Positions 38,655-48,625 of a stretch of 64,000 bases of DNA are shown here, in pieces. The DNA is taken from contig VEPL01000025.1 in NCBI GenBank assembly GCA_012026885.1, forward strand, positions 234,595 through 298,594, written 5' to 3'. Each line of letters opens with the position of its first letter. Position 1 is the first letter of the stretch. Made by a program: the position numbers and the translations under genes. The notes beneath the pieces are model-generated. The model worked only from the letters and a program-made list of their open reading frames with translations. It was not told the DNA's origin and ran no database searches. Source of the DNA: Betaproteobacteria bacterium (GTDB lineage Bacteria; Pseudomonadota; Gammaproteobacteria; Burkholderiales; Rhodocyclaceae).

Positions 38655-39913
38655 AAGCCCGCTTTACCCCGGCCCTCTTTGCCCATGCCGAGGCCGTGCT
38701 CGGCCTCCTGCTGCGCTTCGAGTATCCGGCCGACGGTGTCGTTTCCCGTTATTTCCGCGAGCACCGCCAGCTTGGCCATGCCGACCGCGCCTTCGTTGCC
38801 GAGACGGTGTTCTCCGTCCTCCGCCGCGGTCGCAGCATCGAGGCGCGCTGCGCCGGCCGCTTGTCCGACCGGCGCCGCCTGCTCGTCGCGCTGGCGGTCG
38901 TCCGCGGCTGGAGCCTGCGCGACCTGGCGCCGGTGCTCCGGGCCGGCGAGGAAGCGTGGCTGGCGGAGGCCAGCGCGGTTGCCGACGACACCCTGCCGCC
39001 TGCCGTCCGTTGCGACCTGCCGGACTGGCTGCATGGCCGCCTGGTCGACCAGTACGGTGATGCCGCCACGACGGCGCTCGCCGCCGCCCTCAATCAGCCG
39101 GCGCCGCTCGACTTGCGCGTCAATACCCTCAAGGCCGACCGGGCTGGCGTTCTGGCGCAGCTGACGGACGACGGCATTGCCGCCGGGCCGGGGCCGCTGT
39201 CCCCGATGGCGGTGCGCCTGCGCGATAAGCCTGCGCTGGCCGGGCACCGGCTTTTCCTCGACGGCAGCGTCGAAGTGCAGGATGCGGGCAGCCAGCTCCT
39301 CGGCCTTCTCGTCGACCCGAAGCGCGGCGAAATGGTCGTCGACTTCTGCGCCGGAGCCGGCGGCAAGACGCTGCTGCTCGGTGCGCTGATGAAGAACACC
39401 GGCCGCCTCTACGCCTTCGACGTTTCCGACCGCCGGCTGGCCAAGCTGAAGCCGCGCCTCGCACGCTCCGGCCTGTCCAATGTCCATCCGGCACGCATCG
39501 AGCACGAGCGCGACGCCAAGATCAAGCGCCTGGCCGGCAAGGTCGACCGCGTCCTGGTCGATGCACCCTGCTCGGGACTCGGCACGCTGCGCCGCAACCC
39601 CGACCTCAAGTGGCGCCAGGACGAGGCATCCGTTGCCGAACTGGCAGCCAAGCAGGCGGCCATCCTGGATTCGGCGGCCAACCTGATCAAGCCCGGCGGC
39701 CGCCTCGTCTATGCCACGTGCAGCCTGCTGGCGGAAGAGAACGACGCCATCGTCGATGCCTTCCTCGCACGTCGTCCGGCCTTCCGCATCGTTCCGGCAA
39801 CGGGTATCCTCGGCCGGCAGGGCGTTGCGCTCGACGGCGACCGTCTGCGCCTGCTCCCGCACGAACACGATACCGACGGTTTCTTCGCCGTCGCGCTCGA
39901 AAGGACGGCATGA
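38651..39913 (+). CDS. RsmB/RsmF-type rRNA (cytosine-C5) methyltransferase
   Basis: The 420-residue protein has a C-terminal Rossmann methyltransferase domain with the SAM motif DFCAGAGGKTLLLG (about 234-247), VDAPCSGLGTLRR carrying the motif IV cysteine, and YATCSL carrying the catalytic motif VI cysteine. The N-terminal part is a NusB-like/PUA-like RNA-binding region. It methylates a cytosine in 16S rRNA or another RNA; RsmB versus RsmF cannot be decided here. It is coupled by 4-bp overlaps to the genes on both sides. Confidence 0.9.
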   Translation: MKARFTPALFAHAEAVLGLLLRFEYPADGVVSRYFREHRQLGHADRAFVAETVFSVLRRGRSIEARCAGRLSDRRRLLVALAVVRGWSLRDLAPVLRAGEEAWLAEASAVADDTLPPAVRCDLPDWLHGRLVDQYGDAATTALAAALNQPAPLDLRVNTLKADRAGVLAQLTDDGIAAGPGPLSPMAVRLRDKPALAGHRLFLDGSVEVQDAGSQLLGLLVDPKRGEMVVDFCAGAGGKTLLLGALMKNTGRLYAFDVSDRRLAKLKPRLARSGLSNVHPARIEHERDAKIKRLAGKVDRVLVDAPCSGLGTLRRNPDLKWRQDEASVAELAAKQAAILDSAANLIKPGGRLVYATCSLLAEENDAIVDAFLARRPAFRIVPATGILGRQGVALDGDRLRLLPHEHDTDGFFAVALERTA

Positions 39914-41184
39914 CCCGAAATCCCGCGCTCAGCCTGTTCAATGACCTGCTCGCCGATCTGCGCGAGGGTAATCTTTTCATGCAGATCGCCGTGGTCGCCG
40001 CCTGTCTGGGTGTCGCCTGGGTCATTGCGCGCTGGTGGCAGGGGCGCCAGGAGGAGGGGGCCGGTCGCCTGCGCGATGCGAGTGCCCGCCTGGCCTTTCC
40101 GATCAGCGCGATGGTCCTGGTCGGGGTGGCCCTGCTCGCCCTCAAGCCGATCATTCACGTCAACCTGCTCAAGATCGCGTTGCCGCTGCTCGGTTCGCTG
40201 GCACTCGTGCGCTCGGTCGTCTTTGTCCTGCGCCAGGCCTTCCCGAAGGCGACCTGGCTGACCGCCTGGGAGCGTGTCATTGCGGCCTGTGTCTGGGGCT
40301 GGCTGGCCCTCTATATCACCGACCTGGCGCCCGACGTGATCGACGCCATGGAAAGTGTCCAGTTCGCCCTGGGCAAGCAGAAGCTCAACCTGTGGATGAT
40401 CGTCCACGGGGCGATCACCGTCTTCCTGACTGTCGTCGTCGCGCTCTGGGTGGCCGGCGTCATCGAGCGCAAGCTGATGCGCGTCGACCACATCGACAGC
40501 AGCCTGCGCATCGTCGGCGTCCGTGTCGCCAAGGCGCTCCTGGCGGTCGCCGCGCTTCTCACCAGCTTCTCGCTGGTCGGCATCGACATGACCGCACTCT
40601 CGGTATTCACCGGCGCGCTCGGCGTCGGCCTCGGCCTCGGCCTGCAGAAGATCGCCAGCAACTATGTCTCCGGCTTCATCATCCTGCTCGACCGCTCGAT
40701 CCGCATCGGCAATTTCGTCCAGATCGGCAACGACACCGGCGAGGTCACCCAGATTACGACGCGCTATACCGTCCTGCGCCACCCGGGCGGAGCCGAGTTC
40801 ATCGTGCCGAACGAGACGCTGATCGCGTCGACCGTGCAGAACCAGACTTTTTCCGACAAGCGCCTGCGCCTGGCGACGACGATCGGCGTCGCCTACGACA
40901 GCGACCTCGAGCGCGTTTCGAAGCTGATGGTCGATGCCGCGCGGGCGACCCCCCGCGTGCTCGCCGACCCGGCGCCGCGTGCCTTCCTGGTCGCCTTCGC
41001 CGACAGCGCAATCAACCTGGAACTCGGGTTCTGGATCGCCGATCCGGAAGAGGGCCGTGGCAATGTCCTGTCGGACGTGAATTTCGCCGTCTGGCGCGCC
41101 TTCCGCGAAAACGGTGTGACGATTCCCTTCCCGCAGCGCGACGTCCACATCCGCGACGCGGCACCGGTCGGGCCGCAAGCCTGA
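39910..41184 (+). CDS. MscS-family mechanosensitive ion channel
   Basis: The 424-residue protein has about six membrane helices. The pore helix motif GALGVGLGLGLQKIASNYVSGFIILLDRSI is near residues 235-265 and is followed by the MscS beta domain (IGNFVQIGNDTGEVTQITTRYTVLR) and the alpha/beta C-terminal domain. It releases solutes when the membrane is stretched by osmotic downshock. It starts 4 bp inside the methyltransferase gene. Confidence 0.93.
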   Translation: MTRNPALSLFNDLLADLREGNLFMQIAVVAACLGVAWVIARWWQGRQEEGAGRLRDASARLAFPISAMVLVGVALLALKPIIHVNLLKIALPLLGSLALVRSVVFVLRQAFPKATWLTAWERVIAACVWGWLALYITDLAPDVIDAMESVQFALGKQKLNLWMIVHGAITVFLTVVVALWVAGVIERKLMRVDHIDSSLRIVGVRVAKALLAVAALLTSFSLVGIDMTALSVFTGALGVGLGLGLQKIASNYVSGFIILLDRSIRIGNFVQIGNDTGEVTQITTRYTVLRHPGGAEFIVPNETLIASTVQNQTFSDKRLRLATTIGVAYDSDLERVSKLMVDAARATPRVLADPAPRAFLVAFADSAINLELGFWIADPEEGRGNVLSDVNFAVWRAFRENGVTIPFPQRDVHIRDAAPVGPQA

Positions 41185-41252
41185 TGCGGGCGTGGCTTTA
41201 GAGACCATCCTCGGCCCGGATGCACCCGGATCGGTCTAGACTTGCCTGAGCC

Positions 41253-43916
41253 ATGACCGTCCGCAACCTCGAATTCCTCTTCCGCCCGCGTTCCGTCGCC
41301 GTCGTTTCCGAGCCCGACGAGCCGAGCCGCTACGCCGAGGTGGTCGAGCGCAACCTCGCCGCCGGGGGCTTTTCCGGGCCGGTCGTGCCGGTATCGGCGC
41401 ATCGCCGTTCGCGTCTTGCACTCGGGGCGCGAATGCGCCTCGAGCCGGCCGGCACGGCGTGCGACCTGGCGGTCATCTGCGCCCGGCTCGAGAATATCCC
41501 GGACATCGTCACCCAGCTCGGCGAGCGCGGGACGCGGGCGATCCTTGTCGGACCGTCCCTGCGCGAGCGTTTTGCGCGCGGCGAGGCAGCAGCACTGCGC
41601 AACGCCATCCTCGCAGCGGCACGTCCGTACCTGATGCGTGTCCTCGGGCCCGGCAGCGGCGGACTGATGGTCCCCGCCCTCGGCCTCAATGCCAGCGTCG
41701 CCCCGGCCGGCGGCCTGCCCGGGAAAATCGCCCTGGTCACACAGTCGACCGCAGTCGCGAGCGCCGTCGTCGATCGTGCCTTCAGCCGCCGCGTCGGCTT
41801 TTCGACGGTCGTCCATCTCGGCGGCATGGTCGATGTCGACCTTGCCGACACGCTCGACTGGCTGGCCGAGGATCCCGACACCGAGCGCATCCTCGTCCAG
41901 TTCGATACCGTCGCCAACGGCCGCAAGTTCATGTCCGCCGCGCGTGCGGCGGCGCGCAACAAGCCGGTAGTGGCGATCCGCGGTGGCCGGATCGAGGCCG
42001 GGCCCGTTGCCGGAACGCCCTTCCTGGCTACCGAGGTTTACGATGCCGCCCTGCGGCGCGCCGGCTGGGTACAGATCGAGACCCTCGACGACGTCTTCGA
42101 GGCGGCCGAGGCGATGGACCGCGTGCGGCCATTGCGCGGCGAGCGTCTCGCCATCCTTGCCAACGGCCGCGGCCTCGGCAATATCGCCGCCGCGACGCTG
42201 GTGGCCGGGGGCGGCAGCCTGGCGACGCTGGCGGGCACGACGCTGGAGCAGGTTGGCCGCCAGCTGCAGACGCGGGCGACCCTCACCAACCCGCTGGCAC
42301 TGCCGGCCGACGTGCGTGCCGATGGCTGGGCCGGGGCGCTCGCGACGGTGCTTGCCGATCCCGGCGTCGATGCCGCCCTGACCGTATGCTCGCCGTCGCC
42401 GTTCGCCGCCAGTACGGACATCGCCACCGAGATCTGCAAGGTGTCGCGCGGGACCGAGGCGAATGTCTTCACCTGCTGGGTCGGCGGCGCCTCGATGCTG
42501 TCGGCGCAGGAAATCGCCTCGGCCTACGGCGTGCTCAGCCACGATTCGCCGGAGCGCGCCGTGGCCGTTTTTCTCGGCATCGTCCATTACCAGCACAACC
42601 GGGAACTGCTGATGCAGATGCCGCCTTCGCTTCCCGAAGGCTTCGTCACCGATGGCGACGGCGCGCGGGCGCTGGTCGCCGAGTCCCTGGAGAGGGGGGC
42701 GGCGGCGCTGACCTGGCGGCAGGCGCGCCGGCTGCTCGAGTGCTACGCGATCGACGCCGTCGACTATGTCACGGCAGCCAGCGTCGATACAGCCGTCGAG
42801 GCCGCCAACGGGTTGGGCTATCCGGTCGATCTCGGCCTTGTGCTCGGCGATGCGACCCGCTTCGACACTCTGGCCAGCAATCTCCATTCGCCGGCCGAGC
42901 TGCAGGCTGCCGCGCGCGCACTGCGGGCAACGGCGCATTCGCGCCACGCCGGCGTGCGCATCGCCGGTTATCGCCTGCGGCGCGGGGTGGCCTGGGGTGG
43001 CAGCGTCGCCTTGCGGGTCGGCGTCGCCGAGGATCCCGTCTTCGGTCCGGTCATCCATGTGGCGCGCGCCACCCCCGGTGCACGCATGGCGATCGGCTTG
43101 CCGCCGTTGAATGCTGCGCTGGCCGGCGAACTGGTCGAGCGCGGCGCCTGCTTCGACGACATCCCGCCGGCCGACCGGCCGGCCCTGGCGGCTTCGGCAG
43201 CGGGCTTGCTGGTCCGCCTGTCGCAACTCCTCACCGATGTCGGCGGCGTCAGCGGCATCGACCTCGATCCCGTGGTCGTCGCTGCGGGCGAGGCCCGCGT
43301 GCTCGCCGCCGATGTCCGGATCGTCCGGCGCGAGCGGCGGCAGGGTGTGCGCCGCTTCGCCATCCGGCCTTATCCCAAGGAACTCGAGCGCCGCATCGAT
43401 TGGGATGGCCGTCACCTCCTCATCCGCCCGATCCGGCCCGAGGACGAGGAAACCCTCGGCGACCTGCTCAACTCGCTCGCGCCCGAAGATTCGCGCATGC
43501 GCTTCTTCGATACCATGCGCAAGCTTCCCCGCTCGCAGCTGGCGCGCTTCACGCAGATCGACTACGACCGCGAGATGGCGCTGGTGGCGATCGAGCGCGA
43601 TGCCGCGGGGCGCGAACGCTCGCTGGGCGAGGTCCGGGCGATGGCGGATCCCGACCATACGGTTGCCGACTTCGCCGTCGTCGTCGATTCCGCCATGAAA
43701 GGTCGCGGCCTCGGCCGCCTGCTGCTCACCGAGATCATCGAATATGCCCGCGCGAAGGGCATCGGGGAGTTGCGCGGCGAGACGCTGGCAGGCAACCTGC
43801 GCATGCAGTCGCTGGCGCGCAGCCTCGGCTTCTCGGTGCGCGGCGGCGATGATCCGGGCGCCGTCGATCTGCGGCTTGCGCTCGGCGACCGGCACGCCGC
43901 GGGAGGCACCGGATAG
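41253..43916 (+). CDS. Acyl-CoA synthetase-like / GNAT protein acetyltransferase (Pat-like)
   Basis: The 887-residue protein has an NDP-forming acyl-CoA synthetase region: a CoA-binding domain (about 5-130), ligase-CoA domains (about 150-460) and an ATP-grasp-like part (about 480-700). A C-terminal GNAT domain follows (about 720-880; GRGLGRLLLTEIIEYARAKG is the acetyl-CoA loop). The SHTGAL catalytic-histidine motif of active acyl-CoA synthetases is replaced by GPVAGTPFLA, as in the Pat lysine acetyltransferase of Salmonella. It therefore probably acetylates proteins such as Acs in response to the CoA-type sensor region. It is monocistronic with a 68-bp upstream gap. Confidence 0.88.
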   Translation: MTVRNLEFLFRPRSVAVVSEPDEPSRYAEVVERNLAAGGFSGPVVPVSAHRRSRLALGARMRLEPAGTACDLAVICARLENIPDIVTQLGERGTRAILVGPSLRERFARGEAAALRNAILAAARPYLMRVLGPGSGGLMVPALGLNASVAPAGGLPGKIALVTQSTAVASAVVDRAFSRRVGFSTVVHLGGMVDVDLADTLDWLAEDPDTERILVQFDTVANGRKFMSAARAAARNKPVVAIRGGRIEAGPVAGTPFLATEVYDAALRRAGWVQIETLDDVFEAAEAMDRVRPLRGERLAILANGRGLGNIAAATLVAGGGSLATLAGTTLEQVGRQLQTRATLTNPLALPADVRADGWAGALATVLADPGVDAALTVCSPSPFAASTDIATEICKVSRGTEANVFTCWVGGASMLSAQEIASAYGVLSHDSPERAVAVFLGIVHYQHNRELLMQMPPSLPEGFVTDGDGARALVAESLERGAAALTWRQARRLLECYAIDAVDYVTAASVDTAVEAANGLGYPVDLGLVLGDATRFDTLASNLHSPAELQAAARALRATAHSRHAGVRIAGYRLRRGVAWGGSVALRVGVAEDPVFGPVIHVARATPGARMAIGLPPLNAALAGELVERGACFDDIPPADRPALAASAAGLLVRLSQLLTDVGGVSGIDLDPVVVAAGEARVLAADVRIVRRERRQGVRRFAIRPYPKELERRIDWDGRHLLIRPIRPEDEETLGDLLNSLAPEDSRMRFFDTMRKLPRSQLARFTQIDYDREMALVAIERDAAGRERSLGEVRAMADPDHTVADFAVVVDSAMKGRGLGRLLLTEIIEYARAKGIGELRGETLAGNLRMQSLARSLGFSVRGGDDPGAVDLRLALGDRHAAGGTG

Positions 43917-44046
43917 CGAATTTCCGGCGCGCTGCGTGATGCCGGACCGATTGCCGATTCCGTAGCGACGGCGGGTCCTTGCGTGCCCACTGGCATAATT
44001 GTGCTAGCGTAGCGTATGCAGGATGGGAGAGTTCCGGAAGGAATCC

Positions 44047-45186
44047 ATGCAGCTGGCAATCCATAAATGCACGTCCGAGGGCGGATGGGACCTGGCGCCG
44101 GATCCGGGCCTCGATTCCCCTGATACGGTGTTGTTCATTTTCGCGGGCAGGCAGACGGCCGTCCTCGAAGCGGCGCTCGCGGATCTGCGCACGGCTTTTC
44201 CGCTTGCCTGCTGGATAGGCTGTTCGACCGCCGGTGAAATCTGCGCAAGGACGCTGGACGACGATAGCGTGGTCGTCGCCGTCCTGCGGTTTTCGCGCGC
44301 AAAGGTCCGGGCGGTCCACCGCCAGATCGGGCCGGAATGCGATGCCTGCGCGGCCGGCAGCGAGATCGCTGGCGAACTCGCTGCCGCCGACCTCAAGGGA
44401 GTGTTCGTACTTGCCGACGGACTCTCCGTCAATGGCTCGGAACTGGCCAAGGGGTTGGCCGGCGGATTGCCGCCGGGATTGCCGGTAGCGGGCGGACTCG
44501 CCGCCGATGGTGACCGCTTCGAGCAGACCTGGGTGATCGTCGGCCGGACGCCGAGGGCAGGCCGGGTCGCGGCCATTGGGTTCTATGGCGACCATGTCGG
44601 GATCGCCTGCAATTATCGGGGCGGATGGGATCTGTTCGGGCCGGAGCGCGAAGTCACTCGTTCGTGCGGAAACGTTCTTTACACGCTCGACGACCAGCCC
44701 GCGCTCGCCTTGTACCGGAAATACCTCGGCGACCGGGCTGCCGGGCTGCCGGCCACCGGACTGCTTTTCCCGCTGGCGATCCGCAACGAACTCGAGGCGG
44801 ATGGTCTGACGGTACGCACGATCCTCGGCATCGACGAGAACGAGCAGTCGATAACCTTCGCCGGCGACATTCCGCAGGGCAGCTTCGTCCGGCTGATGCG
44901 CGCCAACCGCGACCGACTCATCGACGGTGCGACCGGTGCCGCTGCCGGCATGGATCTTCCCGGCGATGTTGCCGGCGAGCGCCTGTGCATCGCCATCAGT
45001 TGCATCGGGCGCCGGCTGGTTCTCGGCCAGCGCTGCGAAGAGGAGATCGAAGCGGTGCTCGATACGCTGCCCGCAGCGAGCCGCCTGATCGGCTATTACT
45101 CGTACGGGGAGTTGTCGCCTCTGGGCAGCGGTCGTTGCGACCTGCACAACCAGACAATGACGCTGACCGTCTTCTGGGAAGCGTGA
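44047..45186 (+). CDS. FIST domain sensory protein
   Basis: The 379-residue protein has a FIST N-terminal domain (about 25-205; WIGCSTAGEI is characteristic) and a FIST C-terminal domain (about 215-365; GYYSYGELSP is the hallmark). FIST proteins are thought to sense small ligands such as amino acids for signalling proteins encoded next to them. The ATG at 44047 is preferred to that at 44023 because it follows GGAAGGA. The diguanylate cyclase/phosphodiesterase gene begins 2 bp after its stop, so the pair is one operon. Confidence 0.9.
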   Translation: MQLAIHKCTSEGGWDLAPDPGLDSPDTVLFIFAGRQTAVLEAALADLRTAFPLACWIGCSTAGEICARTLDDDSVVVAVLRFSRAKVRAVHRQIGPECDACAAGSEIAGELAAADLKGVFVLADGLSVNGSELAKGLAGGLPPGLPVAGGLAADGDRFEQTWVIVGRTPRAGRVAAIGFYGDHVGIACNYRGGWDLFGPEREVTRSCGNVLYTLDDQPALALYRKYLGDRAAGLPATGLLFPLAIRNELEADGLTVRTILGIDENEQSITFAGDIPQGSFVRLMRANRDRLIDGATGAAAGMDLPGDVAGERLCIAISCIGRRLVLGQRCEEEIEAVLDTLPAASRLIGYYSYGELSPLGSGRCDLHNQTMTLTVFWEA

Positions 45187-45188
45187 GC

Positions 45189-47519
45189 ATGGCGACCCAC
45201 CCGCTGCTTGTCCGCCAGCTGCGCCGCCTCGGCCTCAGCGCGGCGCAGGCGCCGGATGGCGAGGGCTGGCAGGCGCTGCTCGCCGTCCTGCAGCGCACGT
45301 ATGAGGAGGCGGATCAGGACCGCGGGATGCTCGAGCATTCGCTGGACATTTCTTCCGAGGAAATGGCGGAGATGTACCAGCGGCAGAAGTCAGCCTTCGA
45401 ATCGCGTTTGCGCCACCTTGCCGGCATCATCGAGCACTCGCCAGTCGTCGCCGTCACCTGGCGCAACGAGCCGGGCTGGCCGGTTGACTTCGTCAGCGGC
45501 AACATCGTCCGCTTCGGCCATGACCCGGAGGATTTCATGTCGGGCCGGTTGTCCTTCATGGCGCTGGTTCATGACGAAGACCGTGCGGGCCTCGAGCGCG
45601 ATTTCGCCGGGCATGTCCGCAACGGCCCTGACGACTACCGCCACGAATACCGGTTCCGGCACGGCGACGGACGCTGGATCTGGGTGGAAGTCCGCATGTG
45701 GCTGACGCGTTCGCCCGACGGCGAGGTTGCGGCGACGCATGGTGTCCTGATCGACGTGAGCGAGCGGAAATGTGCCGAAAGGGCACTAAGGGAGAGCGAG
45801 CAGCACTTCCGCACGCTTGCAAACGGTGGTGCGGCGCTGATCTGGACGTCCGGCGTCGACAAGCTGTGCACATATTTCAACGAGCCCTGGCTGCGCTTTA
45901 CCGGCCGCTCGCTCGAGCAGGAGCTTGGCAACGGCTGGACCGAGGGTATCCATCCCGAGGATTTCGAGCGGGCCATGCAGATCTATGGCGAAAGTTTCGA
46001 CCGGCGTGAATCGTTCAGCATGGAATACCGGCTGCATCATGCCGACGGGAGCTATCACTGGATACAGGACGTCGGGAATCCGCGCTTCGATACCGCCGGC
46101 GCCTTCATCGGCTACATCGGCTTCTGCTACGACATCTCGGCGCAGAAGGAGCAACAGCGGCAACTCGAGCACGTCGCCCATTTCGATGTCCTTACCGGTC
46201 TGCCCAATCGCATCCTGCTCGCCGACCGGCTGCGTCAGGGCATGTATCAGGCCCGCCGGCATGGTCGCCAACTCGCGGTCGCCTATATCGACCTTGACGG
46301 CTTCAAGGCAGTGAATGACTCGCATGGCCATGCCGTCGGCGACCGGCTACTGATGGAACTCGCCAGCCGCATGCGGCAGTGCCTGCGCGAGGGCGATACG
46401 ATCGCCCGGCTGGGTGGCGATGAATTCGTCACGATCCTCGTCGATCTGCCGGATACGGAAACCTGCATCCCGCTGGTCAAGCGCCTGCTGGCGGCCACGG
46501 CTCAGCCGGTCGTGGTCGACGGCATGCCGATCCGGGTTTCGTCGAGCATCGGCATCGCCTACTACGCGGCCGGCGACGACAGCGATGCCGAACAACTCGT
46601 GCGCCACGCCGATCAGGCGATGTATCAGGCCAAGCAGTCGGGCAAGAGCCGCTTCATGGTCTTCGATGCCGCCCATGACCGCGCTGTGCGCGACCGGCAC
46701 CAGAACATCCGCCGGATCCGGCGCGCCCTTGCCGAAAACCGGTTCGTCCTGCATTACCAGCCCAAGGTCAATTTGCGCACCGGCGAATTGGTCGGTGCCG
46801 AGGCGCTCATCCGCTGGCAGGATCCGGACCGCGGCCTGCTGATGCCCGGCACATTCCTGCCTGAGATCGGCGATCACCCGCTCGGCATCCGCTTGGGCGA
46901 ATGGGTCATCGATACCGCGCTGGCCCAGATCGAGGTCTGGCTGGCGCAGGGAATCGACCTTCCCGTCAGCGTCAATATCGCAGCGCATCACCTGCAGAGG
47001 CCGGATTTCGTCGGGCGTCTGCGCACGCTCCTCGGCGGACACCCGAACGTGCCGATTGACCGGCTATCGCTCGAGGTCCTCGAGACCAGTGCGCTGGAGG
47101 AAGTCGGTCACATGCCGGCCCTTTTCGCTGCCTGCGCCGATCTCGGAGTCAGCTTTGCCCTCGACGATTTCGGCACCGGCTACTCCTCGCTCACCTATCT
47201 GAAGCGCCTGCCGGTACGCGTGCTCAAGATCGACCAGAGTTTCGTGCGCGACATGCTCAGCGACCCGGACGACCTGGCGATCATCGCCGGTGTCCTCGGG
47301 CTGGCCCGTTCCTTCGGCCGCGAGGTGGTAGCCGAAGGCGTCGAGACGGTCGCCCATGGTGAGGCGCTGTTGCGCCTCGGTTGTGAAGTGGCACAGGGCT
47401 ATGGCATCGCCAGGCCCATGCCGGCCACCGATCTGCCGGCCTGGCGCGCGCAATGGCACCCGGATCCGCGCTGGGCAATGGCGTTGGCGCCGGACCCGGC
47501 CACCCTCGCTTCAGGGTGA
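45189..47519 (+). CDS. PAS-PAS-GGDEF-EAL c-di-GMP turnover protein
   Basis: The 776-residue protein has a coiled N-terminus (about 30-80), two PAS domains (about 80-200 and 205-320), a GGDEF domain with intact GGDEF at residues 409-413, and an EAL domain (about 490-745) with GAEALIRW and DDFGTGYSS. The inhibitory I-site RxxD (REGD) stands five residues before GGDEF. Both catalytic domains therefore look active, so it could both make and break c-di-GMP. There is no membrane segment, so it is cytoplasmic, probably receiving input from the FIST protein encoded just upstream. Confidence 0.95.
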   Translation: MATHPLLVRQLRRLGLSAAQAPDGEGWQALLAVLQRTYEEADQDRGMLEHSLDISSEEMAEMYQRQKSAFESRLRHLAGIIEHSPVVAVTWRNEPGWPVDFVSGNIVRFGHDPEDFMSGRLSFMALVHDEDRAGLERDFAGHVRNGPDDYRHEYRFRHGDGRWIWVEVRMWLTRSPDGEVAATHGVLIDVSERKCAERALRESEQHFRTLANGGAALIWTSGVDKLCTYFNEPWLRFTGRSLEQELGNGWTEGIHPEDFERAMQIYGESFDRRESFSMEYRLHHADGSYHWIQDVGNPRFDTAGAFIGYIGFCYDISAQKEQQRQLEHVAHFDVLTGLPNRILLADRLRQGMYQARRHGRQLAVAYIDLDGFKAVNDSHGHAVGDRLLMELASRMRQCLREGDTIARLGGDEFVTILVDLPDTETCIPLVKRLLAATAQPVVVDGMPIRVSSSIGIAYYAAGDDSDAEQLVRHADQAMYQAKQSGKSRFMVFDAAHDRAVRDRHQNIRRIRRALAENRFVLHYQPKVNLRTGELVGAEALIRWQDPDRGLLMPGTFLPEIGDHPLGIRLGEWVIDTALAQIEVWLAQGIDLPVSVNIAAHHLQRPDFVGRLRTLLGGHPNVPIDRLSLEVLETSALEEVGHMPALFAACADLGVSFALDDFGTGYSSLTYLKRLPVRVLKIDQSFVRDMLSDPDDLAIIAGVLGLARSFGREVVAEGVETVAHGEALLRLGCEVAQGYGIARPMPATDLPAWRAQWHPDPRWAMALAPDPATLASG

Positions 47520-47686
47520 ACTGCATGAATGGCCTTCGGGCCCGGATTGGTGGATGTGCTCCGAAACTGATCGGGATCTGAAATTGTTCGGTTTAACATG
47601 ATTGATTGTCAATTTTGAGCTGCTTTAATCGAAGATAATCCTGCTGTATCGTCGCGCCTGTATCGACTCAACCTACGGAGACCTCC

Positions 47687-48580
47687 ATGAAATCCTTTGC
47701 CCTGATGGCCGCCGCCCTGGTGCTCGGCGTCACGCTCGCCGCCGGCGATGCCGAAGCAGCTAAGCGCCTCGGTTCCGGAAAATCCAGCGGGATGCAGCGT
47801 GAAGCCGTGACGGCGCCGCAGAAATCCCCCTCGGCGGCACCCGCGCCCAACCAGTCGGCAGCGCCCGCTACGGCAGCCGCTCCGCAGGCAGCGGCAGGCG
47901 CAGCCCAGGCCAAGCCGAAATCCTCGTGGATGGGCCCGCTCGCCGGCCTTGCCGCCGGCCTCGGCCTCGCCGCACTGGCCTCGCATTTCGGTTTCGGCGA
48001 AGAACTGGCCTCCATGCTGATGATCGGCTTGCTGGTCATGGCCGTGGTGATGGTCATCGGCTTCGTCATGCGTCGCCGTGCGGCTGCCCAGGGTGGCGCC
48101 GGCGGCATGGGCGGCTTGCAGTACGCCGGTGCCTCGGCCGGCGGCGTTGCCCCGCGTCAAACTGATTTCCTGCCGGCCGGCGGCAGCGCATCCGCCGCCC
48201 CGGCGCGTTTGCCTGCCGACTTCGACGCCGAAGGTTTCGTGCGTAACGCCAAGGTCTATTTCATCCGCCTCCAGGCTGCCAACGATGCCGGCAACCTCGA
48301 CGACATCCGCGAATTCACGACGCCGGAAATGTTCGCCGAGATCAAGCTGGCCTTCGGCGAACGTGGCACTGGTGCGCAGGAGACGGACGTCGTCCAGGTC
48401 GATGCCGAAGTCCTCGATGTGACCGAGGAGGGCAACCGCTACATTGTCAGCACCCGCTTTACCGGCCTGATCCGCGAATCGGGTGCAGCGGCGGAACCGT
48501 TCGACGAGATCTGGCACCTGGTCAAGCCGCGCGACGGCAAGGGTGGCTGGGTACTGGCCGGAATCCAGCAAGTCCAGTAA
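47687..48580 (+). CDS. Tim44-like domain protein
   Basis: The 297-residue protein has a signal peptide (MKSFALMAAALVLGVTLAAG), an Ala/Pro/Gln-rich spacer (about 40-80), two hydrophobic segments (about 82-100 and 107-125), and a C-terminal Tim44-like domain (about 180-297; FDAEGFVRNAKVYFIRLQ and FDEIWHLVKP). Bacterial Tim44-like proteins are envelope proteins of poorly known function. The upstream gap is AT-rich and probably holds the promoter. A strong terminator follows. Confidence 0.88.
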   Translation: MKSFALMAAALVLGVTLAAGDAEAAKRLGSGKSSGMQREAVTAPQKSPSAAPAPNQSAAPATAAAPQAAAGAAQAKPKSSWMGPLAGLAAGLGLAALASHFGFGEELASMLMIGLLVMAVVMVIGFVMRRRAAAQGGAGGMGGLQYAGASAGGVAPRQTDFLPAGGSASAAPARLPADFDAEGFVRNAKVYFIRLQAANDAGNLDDIREFTTPEMFAEIKLAFGERGTGAQETDVVQVDAEVLDVTEEGNRYIVSTRFTGLIRESGAAAEPFDEIWHLVKPRDGKGGWVLAGIQQVQ

Positions 48581-48596
48581 GCGCAGCAGAGCAATG

Positions 48597-48625
48597 AAGG
48601 GGCTCCCGCGGGAGCCCCTTTTTTT
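48597..48625 (+). terminator. Rho-independent terminator after Tim44-like gene
   Basis: An AAGGGGCTCCC / GGGAGCCCCTT stem is followed by seven T residues, starting 17 bp after the stop codon. Confidence 0.88.

Noticed and set aside
40893..43895. 1,000-codon open frame on the minus strand
   Set aside because: It is antisense to the MscS and Pat-like genes, its composition is Arg/Gly/Asp-rich without domains, and it follows from high GC in third positions of the real genes.
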